Of a stretch of DNA of 64,000 nt, positions 38,713 to 48,182 are shown one piece after another (positions within the stretch are counted from its first letter, which is position 1; every line of letters begins with the position of its first letter). Under the pieces are notes generated by a model that did no database searches, was not told where the DNA came from, and saw only the letters and a list, made by a program, of their open reading frames with translations. Location of the stretch: the NCBI GenBank assembly GCA_945872795.1, contig CAMCAZ010000014.1:1-64000 (forward strand), given 5' to 3'. The translations under genes and the position numbers were made by a program. This stretch comes from Chryseobacterium gleum (GTDB taxonomy: Bacteria > Bacteroidota > Bacteroidia > Flavobacteriales_F > PHOS-HE28).

Positions 38713-40386
38713 ATGAACATGCTCTTCCGTCCGCTGCTGATCGCCAGCCTTTGCGTACCCCTTCTGGCAAGCGCCCAATTGATGTCCGACGCCGATGCCA
38801 AGGACCAGATGAAGTACGACGTGAAGTACCTGGCCAGCGACCTGCTCGAAGGGCGTGAGACCGGCATGCCCGGTGAGAAGTTGGCGGTGGATTACATCGC
38901 CGGGAAATTCGGTAACGTGGGCCTGATGCCCTATGGCGACAAGGCGAGCTATCTGCAGGCCTTCACCTTCAAGGCACAGCCGGTGCTGGGCCCGATGAAC
39001 ACCATGCAACTGGGACGCCGGAAACTGAAGCAGGGCGAGCAGTTCTTCCCCATGCCATTCTCCGCCTCGGGTGCCGCACGTGGGAAGATCTACAAGGTGG
39101 GCTATGCCATCCAGGCACCCGAACTGAAGCACGAGGACCTGAAGGACCTGGTGCTCACCGACCGCATCGCCGCCATCGCCATCAGTTCGCCGGACGGCAC
39201 CCACCCGCACAGCAAGTACCTCGCCCACCAGGACCTGAAGGCACGCGCCGAGAAAGTGATCGCGCTGGGGGCGGTCGGCATCGTGTTCTACAACGATGAC
39301 GAGAACGCGACGGCCCCGGAGGCCGCCCTTTCGCCCAAGGTGTTGCCCCTGTCCGTGCCGGCCGTGTTCCTCACCGGCAAACACTACGAGGACCTGCTGG
39401 TCGACAACAACCCCTGTGTGATCAACGTGGACATCATTCGCGAGGAGCGCACGGGCTACAACGTGGTGGGCCTGCTGGACAACGGTGCCGCCAATGTGGT
39501 GGTGATCGGTGCACACCTGGACCACTTGGGCTGGGGCGACGAAGCTTCCCTGCACCGCGGAGAGCGGGCCATCCACAACGGGGCCGATGACAATGCCAGC
39601 GGGATCGCCGTGATGATGCAGCTGGCGCGTGACCTGGCCGAGATGGATGAGGCCCGCACGAACGACTACCTCTTCATCGCCTTCAGCGGCGAGGAGAAGG
39701 GGCTGTACGGATCGAACTACTGGACCAAGAACCCCACGGTACCGATCGCGGAGCTCAACTACATGATCAACCTGGACATGGTGGGCCGCCTGGACAGCAC
39801 CGGTGCCATCGGTATCAACGGGGTGGGCACGTCGCCAGCGTGGGAGGAAGTGCCGCGTGTGCTGGTGGGCGACCTGAAGGTGAAGACCACCACCAGTGGC
39901 ATCGGCCCCAGTGACCATACCAGCTTCTTCCTGCAGGGCGTCCCGGCCATCCACTTCTTCACCGGCACCCACGCTGATTACCACAAACCCAGCGATGACG
40001 AGGAGAAGATCAACTACGAGGGCATGCTGCGCATCACGCGCTACATCGAGTCGCTGGTGACCTCGTTGAGCGACGATGGCAAGATCGCCTTCACCAAGAC
40101 CGAGGAGGTGAACACCGAGAACACCCCGCGCTTCAAGGTCACCCTGGGCGTGGTACCGGACTATCTCTATGATGGCAAGGGCATGCGCATCGATGGGGTG
40201 ACGGAAGGCAAGCCCGCGGCGAACGCCGGCATGCGCAAGGGCGATGTGGTGATGGGCATCGGTGCGGTGGAGGTGAACGACATGATGGGCTACATGAAGG
40301 CCCTCGGCCAGTTCAACAAGGGCGACACGGCCCCGGTGAAGGTCCTGCGGGAGGGTAGGGAGATGATGATGGAGGTGACATTCTGA
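38713..40386 (+). CDS. M28 family peptidase with C-terminal PDZ domain
   Basis: Signal peptide; VVVIGAHLDHLGW, GADDNASGIAVMMQLAR, AFSGEEKGLYGS; C-terminal PDZ-like segment. Confidence 0.94.
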   Translation: MNMLFRPLLIASLCVPLLASAQLMSDADAKDQMKYDVKYLASDLLEGRETGMPGEKLAVDYIAGKFGNVGLMPYGDKASYLQAFTFKAQPVLGPMNTMQLGRRKLKQGEQFFPMPFSASGAARGKIYKVGYAIQAPELKHEDLKDLVLTDRIAAIAISSPDGTHPHSKYLAHQDLKARAEKVIALGAVGIVFYNDDENATAPEAALSPKVLPLSVPAVFLTGKHYEDLLVDNNPCVINVDIIREERTGYNVVGLLDNGAANVVVIGAHLDHLGWGDEASLHRGERAIHNGADDNASGIAVMMQLARDLAEMDEARTNDYLFIAFSGEEKGLYGSNYWTKNPTVPIAELNYMINLDMVGRLDSTGAIGINGVGTSPAWEEVPRVLVGDLKVKTTTSGIGPSDHTSFFLQGVPAIHFFTGTHADYHKPSDDEEKINYEGMLRITRYIESLVTSLSDDGKIAFTKTEEVNTENTPRFKVTLGVVPDYLYDGKGMRIDGVTEGKPAANAGMRKGDVVMGIGAVEVNDMMGYMKALGQFNKGDTAPVKVLREGREMMMEVTF

Positions 40387-40476
40387 TCACATTCACGGGA
40401 TCCGTCGTCATCACCTGTAGCGTCGACCCACTGGATCGACCCTGCAGAAGTCCAGGATAAGCGATATTCGTCCGCA

Positions 40477-41475
40477 ATGAACGATCAGAACAGGATCGCC
40501 GTGATCGGCGCCGGTAGCTGGGGCACCGCCCTGGTGAAGTTGTTATCCGCCAATTCCCCGGAGGTGGGCTGGTGGGTGCGCAAGCCTGCCACCATCGAGC
40601 ACATCCGCAAGTACGGGCACAACCCCGACTACATCAGTGCGGCCCAGTTCGACGCCCAGCGCCTGGCCATGGACAGCGACATCCACGCTGTGGTGAAGGA
40701 CGCCGATGTGCTCGTGATCGCTGTGCCCAGCGCCTTCCTCAAGGGTGCCCTGGACCAGTTGGACCCCGCTGAGCTCAAGGGGAAGACCATCTTCAGCGCG
40801 GTGAAGGGCATCGTGCCGGAGACCAACCAGATCGTGGGGGAATACCTCTTCCAATACTGGGGTGTGGAGGTGAAGGACTTCGGGGTGATCTGCGGTCCCT
40901 GCCACGCCGAGGAGGTGGCCATGGAACGGCTCAGCTACCTCACCATCGCCTGCCAGGTCAACGACACGGCGAAGATGATGAGCGCTGCGCTCAACGGACG
41001 CTTCCTGAAGACCACGCTGAGCGACGACATCTACGGTACGGAGTACGGTGCCATCCTCAAGAACGTGATCGCGGTCTGCGCCGGCATCAGCGTGGGACTG
41101 GGCTATGGTGACAACTTCCGCGCAGTGCTGGTGAGCCGTGCCATCCAGGAGGTCGAACGCTTTGTGACCGCCGTGCATCCCATTGCGCGTGACATCAACG
41201 AACCGGCCTACCTCGGCGATCTGCTGGTGACGGCCTATTCCACCTTCAGCCGCAACCGTGAGTTCGGCACCATGGTGGGCAAGGGCTATAGCGTGAGGGC
41301 CGCCCAGCTGGAGATGAACATGGTGGCCGAGGGCTACTATGCCGTGAAGTGCGTGCACGAGATCAATAGCAAGCTGAAGGTGGATATGCCCATCACGGAG
41401 ACCACCTACCGCATCCTCTACGAGAAAATGGCCCCCGCCATGGAGATGCGCCTGCTCAGTGACCTTCTGGCCTGA
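40477..41475 (+). CDS. gpsA: NAD(P)H-dependent glycerol-3-phosphate dehydrogenase
   Basis: IAVIGAGSWGTALVKLL; EYGAILKNVIAVCAGISVGLGYGDN. Confidence 0.96.
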   Translation: MNDQNRIAVIGAGSWGTALVKLLSANSPEVGWWVRKPATIEHIRKYGHNPDYISAAQFDAQRLAMDSDIHAVVKDADVLVIAVPSAFLKGALDQLDPAELKGKTIFSAVKGIVPETNQIVGEYLFQYWGVEVKDFGVICGPCHAEEVAMERLSYLTIACQVNDTAKMMSAALNGRFLKTTLSDDIYGTEYGAILKNVIAVCAGISVGLGYGDNFRAVLVSRAIQEVERFVTAVHPIARDINEPAYLGDLLVTAYSTFSRNREFGTMVGKGYSVRAAQLEMNMVAEGYYAVKCVHEINSKLKVDMPITETTYRILYEKMAPAMEMRLLSDLLA

Positions 41476-41711
41476 TGGCGTTGCTTCGCTTCCACTGGGA
41501 TTTCTTCGGGCCCGACGCACCGACCACGGCCGAGCACTTCCTCCGGCATGTGGATGAGTTCTGCGCACGGCAACAGATCAGCGGCTATCGTCACTGGGTG
41601 AGCACCCTGCCCGTACGGGCCACCGCCACGCTGGAATGCGATGAACAGCACCTGAAGGTGGTGCGCGATGCACTGCGACCCAAGCGCGGCGAGAAGGTGG
41701 TGGAGGGCTGA
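41475..41711 (+). CDS. Small conserved hypothetical protein
   Basis: TGATG overlap with the gpsA stop; coherent 78-aa ORF. Confidence 0.6.
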   Translation: MALLRFHWDFFGPDAPTTAEHFLRHVDEFCARQQISGYRHWVSTLPVRATATLECDEQHLKVVRDALRPKRGEKVVEG

Positions 41712-41715
41712 GCGG

Positions 41716-43320
41716 TCAGCGCACGAAACGCACCGTGCTCCGCAGGTCCTGCATCCGGAGCTCCACCAGATAGGTGCCCGGGGCCAGACCCTTGATGTCA
41801 TGGTGCAGCACCTGACGGCCCATGGGCACCTTCGCCGCAAGCAGGGTCCGTACGGTGCGGCCACTGCTGTCCAACAGGTTCAGCTCCACCGTGCCGGCAC
41901 GCGGCAGATCAAGGGAGACCATCAACTGTTCGTGGTCCGGTGACAGGCTCACGCCGATCACCTCCTCCTCGGCATCCACTTCCGCGGCGCCCACGTCCGT
42001 GTTGGTGTCGCGGATCAACAGCACCCGGAAGGTCCGCGTAGTGGCATCGCTTTGTGTGCCCGTGTTGATGAAGAAGATGTTCGCTGCGCTGCTCTCGATG
42101 CCGCCCACGATGTGACCCGCCACGACCGTGTCGCCAACGAGCTGGTCGAGATCGATGATGTTGTCGAACACCAACGGAATGCCAGGCATTTGGATGAACT
42201 CCGCACTGGACCCCAGCAGGGCGGGCATGGTGCCGATCGCCGTCTCTGCCACCGCCCCGGATGCGGTGCGCTCCACCTTGCTGATGGTGTTCACGAAGGG
42301 TACGTTCGGATCATCCCACAGTTGGCCGTTCGCATCGAAGTAATACCGCCCGATGCCCCCGAAGAACATGGTGCTCATGCTGTTCGCCGCGCTTGAATAG
42401 GCCGGCAGGTGGGCCGTGTGATACTGGTTGAGGAGCTGCTCGAAGTCCGGCACCACCGTGTATCCTTCAGCGTCAATATCCACGATGTTCAACCAGGGGA
42501 TGTCCGATGCGTACTGGAACACGCCGGAAAAGGCCGTGTATCCATGGGTGCCGTTCGGATAGACCTGCGGAACAAGGTTGTAATCCCGGCGGTGCAGGTT
42601 CACGGTATCCACCGTTTCCACGTAGTCGGTCACGGACAACGCGGTGCCGTCATCGGCAATGCCGAAGCGCCGGATGGCGTTGGTGTACTCCTGGATGAAG
42701 CCGGGCCCGAAGTCGGGACCCTGGGGATTGTACCGGCCGATGAAACGCTGACCGCCGACCAACAGGAACACATCGTCCAACTGGCCCAGATAGCCGCCTG
42801 TGACGGCCATGCGCTGATCGGTGATGAAGCGGAAGTGGGGAGCGATGGGCTGGCCGGTCTTGATGGCCGCGATGGCCCCCGGCACATCAATGGCGCTGAG
42901 CACCGGGTGGGTGATGTGGTCGTTGACCGTGGCGGAGAAGCCGTAGCCGCCCAGCACGTAGAGCATGTCACCCCGTTGTTGGAACTCCATGTTGGTGCTC
43001 TGCAGTTGCTCGAACTGGGCGGTGGGCAGGGTTGAAAGGGCCGCACTCCACACCTGCCCCAACGCAGGGTTCACCACGTAGGCCTGCGTGTTGTTGTCCG
43101 CTGCCAGGAAGGCCGCGAAAGGCTGGCGACGATGCAGGCCGTCCGTCCGTCCTCCCACAAAAAGCCACTCACCTTCGTGCTGCGCCCAGGCATAGGACTG
43201 GATCCCCGGCATGCCCGGTACCGTGATCTCTTCAAGGACCACGCGCCGGTCGCCCAGGTCCTGAGCGTGGCTGGAATGGATCAGGGTCAGCGTGAGCAGT
43301 GCGGAAAGAAGGGTGCGCAT
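41716..43320 (-). CDS. Secreted beta-propeller-like protein with T9SS type A-like C-terminal domain
   Basis: Signal peptide MRTLLSALLTLTLIHSSHAQ; C-terminus VELNLLDSSGRTVRTLLAAKVPMGRQVLHHDIKGLAPGTYLVELRM...STVRFVR. Confidence 0.8.
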   Translation of the reverse strand: MRTLLSALLTLTLIHSSHAQDLGDRRVVLEEITVPGMPGIQSYAWAQHEGEWLFVGGRTDGLHRRQPFAAFLAADNNTQAYVVNPALGQVWSAALSTLPTAQFEQLQSTNMEFQQRGDMLYVLGGYGFSATVNDHITHPVLSAIDVPGAIAAIKTGQPIAPHFRFITDQRMAVTGGYLGQLDDVFLLVGGQRFIGRYNPQGPDFGPGFIQEYTNAIRRFGIADDGTALSVTDYVETVDTVNLHRRDYNLVPQVYPNGTHGYTAFSGVFQYASDIPWLNIVDIDAEGYTVVPDFEQLLNQYHTAHLPAYSSAANSMSTMFFGGIGRYYFDANGQLWDDPNVPFVNTISKVERTASGAVAETAIGTMPALLGSSAEFIQMPGIPLVFDNIIDLDQLVGDTVVAGHIVGGIESSAANIFFINTGTQSDATTRTFRVLLIRDTNTDVGAAEVDAEEEVIGVSLSPDHEQLMVSLDLPRAGTVELNLLDSSGRTVRTLLAAKVPMGRQVLHHDIKGLAPGTYLVELRMQDLRSTVRFVR

Positions 43321-43400
43321 GGGTTGGAGTTCTGAAGGCAAAACTCCATCACCCCGGTCGCCGACTTGGTGACGATCGTCACAGAGCGCTGTCCTCGTGT

Positions 43401-43554
43401 CGCAACCCGTAAGTCGGTTCACTGAAGTTCTGCCACGATTTCGCCTTCATGCAAGGCGGAACATGTACGGCGTAGCGGGCGCTACGACGAAATGTTCCAA
43501 CGCGGCAGGAAGGTGAAAGAGGGGCGGAGATGGTGAAGGAACTTACGGGTTGCG
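43401..43554. repeat. 154-bp MITE-like imperfect palindrome with 14-bp perfect terminal inverted repeats
   Basis: CGCAACCCGTAAGT (43401-43414) pairs with ACTTACGGGTTGCG (43541-43554); inner arms also pair around a CGTAGCG-GG-CGCTACG core. Confidence 0.8.
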
Positions 43555-43557
43555 GTA

Positions 43558-44949
43558 CTAGCGCAGCACCCAGCGCAATATCCGCTCCTTCCAAGGCGCA
43601 TAAGGCGGGTACTGGATGCCCGGCTCGATCAGCGTGCTGGCGTGCACCAGCGACTTGTGGTGCGAGAAGAGGTCGAAGGTGGCCCGTCCATGATAACTCC
43701 CCATACCACTGTTGCCCACACCCCCCAAGGTGAGCTCCGGGTTGCCGAACTGCAGCATGCAATGATTGATGCATCCACCGCCGAACGGGATCTCTTCGGT
43801 GAAGTAACGCTGCGCCTCGCGGTCGCTGCTGAAGACATAGGTGGCCAAGGGGTGTGAGTTGCGCCGGGTGATCGCGAGCACCTCCTCCCGTTCGGTCCAG
43901 GGGATCACCGGCAATACCGGACCGAAGATCTCCTCCTGCATCGGCGGACCGTCCAGCGGCACATCGGTGAGCACCGTGGGGGCGATGTAGCGTTCCGTCG
44001 CATCATGCGACCCGCCGAAACGGATCTGACCATGGTCCAGATAGCCCTTCACCGTGTTGAAGCGCTTGTCGTTCACCAAGCGACCGAAGTGGGGGCTTTG
44101 TTTCGGGTCCTTGCCGTAGAAGCGTTCCACGTGCTTCGCGGTCGCGGTCAGGAAGCGCTCCATCACATCGCGGTGCACGAGCACATGGTCGGTGGCGATG
44201 CAGGTCTGCCCCGCGTTGAAGTAGCGGCTCCAGGCGATGCGCTGGGCGGCGCGGTCCACATCGGCGCTGCGGTCCACGATAGCGGGGCTCTTGCCACCCA
44301 GCTCCAGTGTGATGGGTGTGAGGTGCGGCGCGGCCAGGGCCATGATCTGTCGGCCCACGGTGGGACTGCCCGTGAAGAAGATGTGGTCGAAGCGGAAGGG
44401 GAGGATGAGTTGCGGACCCACCTCGCGCCCCGGTCCTTGCACGACCTGCACATGCCCGGGTGCGAAGGCCCGCGTGACGATGCGCTCCACCACTGCCGCT
44501 GTTGCGGGTGCTTCGTTGCTGGGTTTCACCACGGCGCAATTCCCGGCGGCGATCGCCCCGACCAAGGGTGTCAGCACCAGTTGCACGGGGTAGTTCCAAG
44601 GGGCGATGATCAGTACCACGCCCAAGGGTTCGGGGCGTAGTTCGCTGCTGGACACCTGCATCACCAACGGGGTGGCCGGTCGCTGCGGTCGCATCCACTC
44701 CTTCAGGTGCTGCAGCGTATGCTCGATCTCGGTATACACCAGGCCGATGTCGCCCAGGTAGGCCTCGAAACGCGGCTTGCGCATGTCCGCATGCATGGCC
44801 GCGATGAGCTCCTCCTCGTGTTCCTTGATGGCCGCGCGAAGAGCCAGCAGGGCTTCGCGCCGTGCCGCATAGGGACGAGTGGCGCCGCTCTCGAAATGGG
44901 TGCGCAGCCGTGCAAGGGCCGTTGGTATGTCGTTCAGGTCCGTTCGCAT
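43558..44949 (-). CDS. Aldehyde dehydrogenase
   Basis: IIAPWNYPVQLVLTPLVGAIAAGNCAVVKPSNEAP; FFTGSPTVGRQIM; ELGGKSPAIVD; NAGQTCIATD. Confidence 0.94.
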   Translation of the reverse strand: MRTDLNDIPTALARLRTHFESGATRPYAARREALLALRAAIKEHEEELIAAMHADMRKPRFEAYLGDIGLVYTEIEHTLQHLKEWMRPQRPATPLVMQVSSSELRPEPLGVVLIIAPWNYPVQLVLTPLVGAIAAGNCAVVKPSNEAPATAAVVERIVTRAFAPGHVQVVQGPGREVGPQLILPFRFDHIFFTGSPTVGRQIMALAAPHLTPITLELGGKSPAIVDRSADVDRAAQRIAWSRYFNAGQTCIATDHVLVHRDVMERFLTATAKHVERFYGKDPKQSPHFGRLVNDKRFNTVKGYLDHGQIRFGGSHDATERYIAPTVLTDVPLDGPPMQEEIFGPVLPVIPWTEREEVLAITRRNSHPLATYVFSSDREAQRYFTEEIPFGGGCINHCMLQFGNPELTLGGVGNSGMGSYHGRATFDLFSHHKSLVHASTLIEPGIQYPPYAPWKERILRWVLR

Positions 44950-44980
44950 GGAGTGTGCCAAGATAAAGCCAGCTGATCCC

Positions 44981-45979
44981 TTAGGCTGCCAGCACAAAAT
45001 CCGCCCCCTCCACCAAGCCCCGTGAAGCAAGGAACTCGGCGATCCGATCACCTGTACCGCGCTGGCTGATGAACGAGACGATGAAGGCTTCACCCGCAGG
45101 CGGCAACTGGTCGTGTGGGATGAAGGTGTAGCCCGGAACCTCACGCGGCCTCACATCAGTGAAGGCACCAATAACGATGCCTTCCGCCTCCAGCATTGCG
45201 GCCCTGTTCCTGCATAGCGCGCTGGTACCCGCGATGATCACCGGCCGGCCGTTCAACCTCCGCTTCAGCCACTGCGCCAGCCACTTCACCTTGGTGCTGA
45301 AAAAGGCGTCCACACTGTAGTTGCTGTGCGTGCGGCTCAGGCGATGCGCATGGTCGTTCCACGTGAGCAGTTCCGCAGGCAGCTTCGCGAAGCGCACACC
45401 AGCGTCCATCCAGCGCAACCACAGCTCGTGGTCCTCGGGTAGCGGTCCTGTATCGTAGCCGCCGAATTGCTCCACCAGTTCGCGACGGAACATCACCGTG
45501 GGGTGCGCAAGGGGCGCGTCCACGAATCGCTTCACATAGTGCTCATGCGGGGAAAGGATGTTGTTCTGCCATTCCACGAAGGCCTGCATGCCCCGGCTCT
45601 CTTGCACACTGCTGGCGAAGGCGGTACGCGTGCCCAGCACGCCGATCTCCGGATACGCGTCGAGGGTGGCCACTTGTTCCGCCAGGCGTTCCGGATGACT
45701 GATGTCATCGGCATCCATACGGGCGATATACCCCCCCTCGGCATGAGCCAGCCCGGTGTTCAAGGCGTGGGCGATACCGATGCGTGGCTCGTGCAGCACC
45801 CTGATCCGTGGCTCGTTCCCTGCCCAACGTCGGCCAATGGAAGGGCTTTCGTCAGTACTGGCATTGTCGATCAACACCAGCTCCCGATCATCAAATGACT
45901 GCTCAACAATGCTCGAGATCGCAGCATCCAGCGTGTGTGCGCAATTGCGAAATGGCAACAGGATGGAGACCAAGGCCAT
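44981..45979 (-). CDS. Glycosyltransferase family 2
   Basis: VSILLPFRNCAHTLDAAISSI; LVLIDNASTDES; ARMDADDISHPERLAEQV. Confidence 0.92.
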   Translation of the reverse strand: MALVSILLPFRNCAHTLDAAISSIVEQSFDDRELVLIDNASTDESPSIGRRWAGNEPRIRVLHEPRIGIAHALNTGLAHAEGGYIARMDADDISHPERLAEQVATLDAYPEIGVLGTRTAFASSVQESRGMQAFVEWQNNILSPHEHYVKRFVDAPLAHPTVMFRRELVEQFGGYDTGPLPEDHELWLRWMDAGVRFAKLPAELLTWNDHAHRLSRTHSNYSVDAFFSTKVKWLAQWLKRRLNGRPVIIAGTSALCRNRAAMLEAEGIVIGAFTDVRPREVPGYTFIPHDQLPPAGEAFIVSFISQRGTGDRIAEFLASRGLVEGADFVLAA

Positions 45980-45982
45980 ACG

Positions 45983-47782
45983 TCAGCTTGCTTCGGTCAA
46001 GGCCTTCAAGACCACCTCGGCCTTCTTCGCCCCCACCTCCGCCACCACATCCTCTGGCATCGCTTCACGGATGCCTTTGATGCTGCCGAAACGTGTGAGC
46101 AACTTCTTCGCCGTGCCGGGGCCTATGCCGGGGATCTCCTCCAGGCCGGTGCGTACGATGCGTTTGCTGCGCTTCCCCCGGTGGTGGGTGATGCCGAAGC
46201 GGTGCGCCTCGTTGCGCATGTGCTGGATCACCTTCAACGACGAGCTGCGTTTGTCGATGTGCAAAGGGTAGAGGTCGCCCGGGAAGTAGATCTCCTCCAG
46301 CTTCTTGGCGATGCCGATGACGGCGATCTTTCCGCGCAGTCCCAGTCGCTCCAGAGCATTGAGCGCGGCACCCAACTGGCCTTTGCCGCCATCGATGACG
46401 ATCAGTTGCGGCAGTGCTTCGCCCTCGGTGACCAGCCGGCTGTAGCGACGCTCCACGGCCTCTTCCATGCTCGCGAAGTCGTCCGGCCCCTCCACCGTGC
46501 GGATATTGAAGTGCCGGTAATCCCGCTTGCTTGGTTTGGCATCGCGGAAGACCACACAGGCGCTCACGGGGTCGGTGCCCTGGGTGTTGCTGTTGTCGAA
46601 GCACTCGATGTGGCGCGGCAGTTCGCTGAGGCGCAGGTCCTGCTTGAGCTGTTCCAGGGTGCGCGTGGTGGCGCCCTCCGGGTCGGTGAGCTTCTCCTGC
46701 TTCTGTTTGTCGAGCATGAAGTAGCGCACGTTGCGCTCGCAGAGCTCCAGCAGCTTCTTCTTGTCGCCGATGCGGGGCACGGTGAAGGTGATGCCAGGGA
46801 CCTCGATCTCCGGGTCGAAGGGCACGATGGCCTGCGGTGCCAGGCTGTGGTAGCGCGAGCGCAGTTCGGCGATGGCCATCTGCAACATCTCCACATCGGT
46901 CTCCTCCAGTCGTCGCTTGAGATCGATGGTGATGCCGTGCACCACCGCTCCATCGATCACCCGCATGTAGTTCACGTAGGTGCTGCCCGGGTCGCTCACC
47001 AGTCCGTAGATGTCCACGTCGCCGATGTCGGGGTTCACCACGATGCTCTTCGCGCGGTAGCTCTCCAGCTGTTCGATCTTCCGCCGGTAGTCCTCGGCAG
47101 CCTCGAATTCCAATCGATCGGCGTGTTCATGCATCAGGGGTTTCATCACCCTCAGCAGTCCGGCGACGCGCCCCTTGACGATCTCGCGCACCTGGCCCAT
47201 GTGCGCCGTGTATTCCGCTTCGCTCTGCAGGCCTTCGCACGGAGCCTTGCAGTTGCCGATGTGGTACTCCAGGCAACGTTTGTACTTGCCCTTCTCGATG
47301 TTCCGTTGAGAGAGGTCGTAGTTGCAGGTGCGTAGCTTGTAGAGCTTGTGCACCAGGCCCAGCACGGTCTTCATGGTGCGCACGCTGGCATAGGGGCCAT
47401 AGTACTCGCTGCCGTCCTCTTCGGGGTTGCGGATGGCCTCCACACGGGGCATGCGTTCGTTGCGGATGCGGATGAAGGGGAAGCTCTTGTCGTCGCGCAG
47501 CAGGATGTTGTAGCGCGGCTGGTGCTCCTTGATCAGGGAGTTCTCCAGCAGCAGGGCCTCGAACTCCGTGGGCACATGGATCACGCGCAGGTCCACGATC
47601 TTGCGCACCAGCAGGTTGGTCTTGCCGTCCGTGTGGTTCTTGGCGAAGTAGCTGCTTACCCGGTGTCGCAGGTCCTTGGCCTTGCCCACGTACAGGATCT
47701 TGCCGTCGGCATCGAAGAACTGGTAGACCCCGGGGCTATGGGGCAGCAGTTTCACTTTCTCGCGGACGTCGAGCTCGCTCAT
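45983..47782 (-). CDS. uvrC: Excinuclease ABC subunit C
   Basis: PGVYQFFDADGKILYVGKAKDLRHRVSSYF; CLEYHIGNCKAPCEG; ECFDNSNTQGTDPVSACVVF; helix-hairpin-helix GIGPGTAKKLLTRFGSIKGI. Confidence 0.97.
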   Translation of the reverse strand: MSELDVREKVKLLPHSPGVYQFFDADGKILYVGKAKDLRHRVSSYFAKNHTDGKTNLLVRKIVDLRVIHVPTEFEALLLENSLIKEHQPRYNILLRDDKSFPFIRIRNERMPRVEAIRNPEEDGSEYYGPYASVRTMKTVLGLVHKLYKLRTCNYDLSQRNIEKGKYKRCLEYHIGNCKAPCEGLQSEAEYTAHMGQVREIVKGRVAGLLRVMKPLMHEHADRLEFEAAEDYRRKIEQLESYRAKSIVVNPDIGDVDIYGLVSDPGSTYVNYMRVIDGAVVHGITIDLKRRLEETDVEMLQMAIAELRSRYHSLAPQAIVPFDPEIEVPGITFTVPRIGDKKKLLELCERNVRYFMLDKQKQEKLTDPEGATTRTLEQLKQDLRLSELPRHIECFDNSNTQGTDPVSACVVFRDAKPSKRDYRHFNIRTVEGPDDFASMEEAVERRYSRLVTEGEALPQLIVIDGGKGQLGAALNALERLGLRGKIAVIGIAKKLEEIYFPGDLYPLHIDKRSSSLKVIQHMRNEAHRFGITHHRGKRSKRIVRTGLEEIPGIGPGTAKKLLTRFGSIKGIREAMPEDVVAEVGAKKAEVVLKALTEAS

Positions 47783-47855
47783 GGGAGTGCGAAGTTCGGG
47801 ATGAAGCGCGGTGGGTAAGGGAACTCAGTTCAACGGAAATGGGAAATACAGTTGG

Positions 47856-48036
47856 ACCGCAGAGGACGCGAAGCACGCAGAGGGAATACAAATATCCCGA
47901 GGGGCGGCCATGGTCGGAAGCTGGCTTTCTCCGTGCTTTTTGCGTCCTCCGCCGCGAGAAATGAGCTCATGATAAATGCGAATCCTCTGTCCGTAGACGG
48001 CAGGCATTTCTCCGCGTGCTCCGCGCCCTCTGCGGT
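47856..48036. repeat. Intergenic repeat with GCAGAGG-type inverted arms and an internal degenerate copy
   Basis: ACCGCAGAGGACGCGAAGCACGCAGAGGG (47856-47884) pairs 24/29 with TTCTCCGCGTGCTCCGCGCCCTCTGCGGT (48008-48036); third copy near 47928-47955. Confidence 0.75.
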
Positions 48037-48182
48037 TCAGATCGCAATGCGCGAGCGAACCGAATGACCGCTGCTCCCAGCCGCACTTCCCGTGGACCTC
48101 CGCAGTCCAGGTCGTAAGGCATGATCGCAGCGGATGTCTGTCCCCCCACCAATTACCTTGGCGGTCCACACCGAACACGACC

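Noticed and set aside
43379-43774. 131-aa ORF near the aldehyde dehydrogenase end
   Set aside because: It reads through the palindromic element and into the dehydrogenase 3' end in the wrong frame.
45935-47335. 466-aa plus-strand ORF opposite uvrC
   Set aside because: Antisense shadow frame; uvrC is unambiguous.
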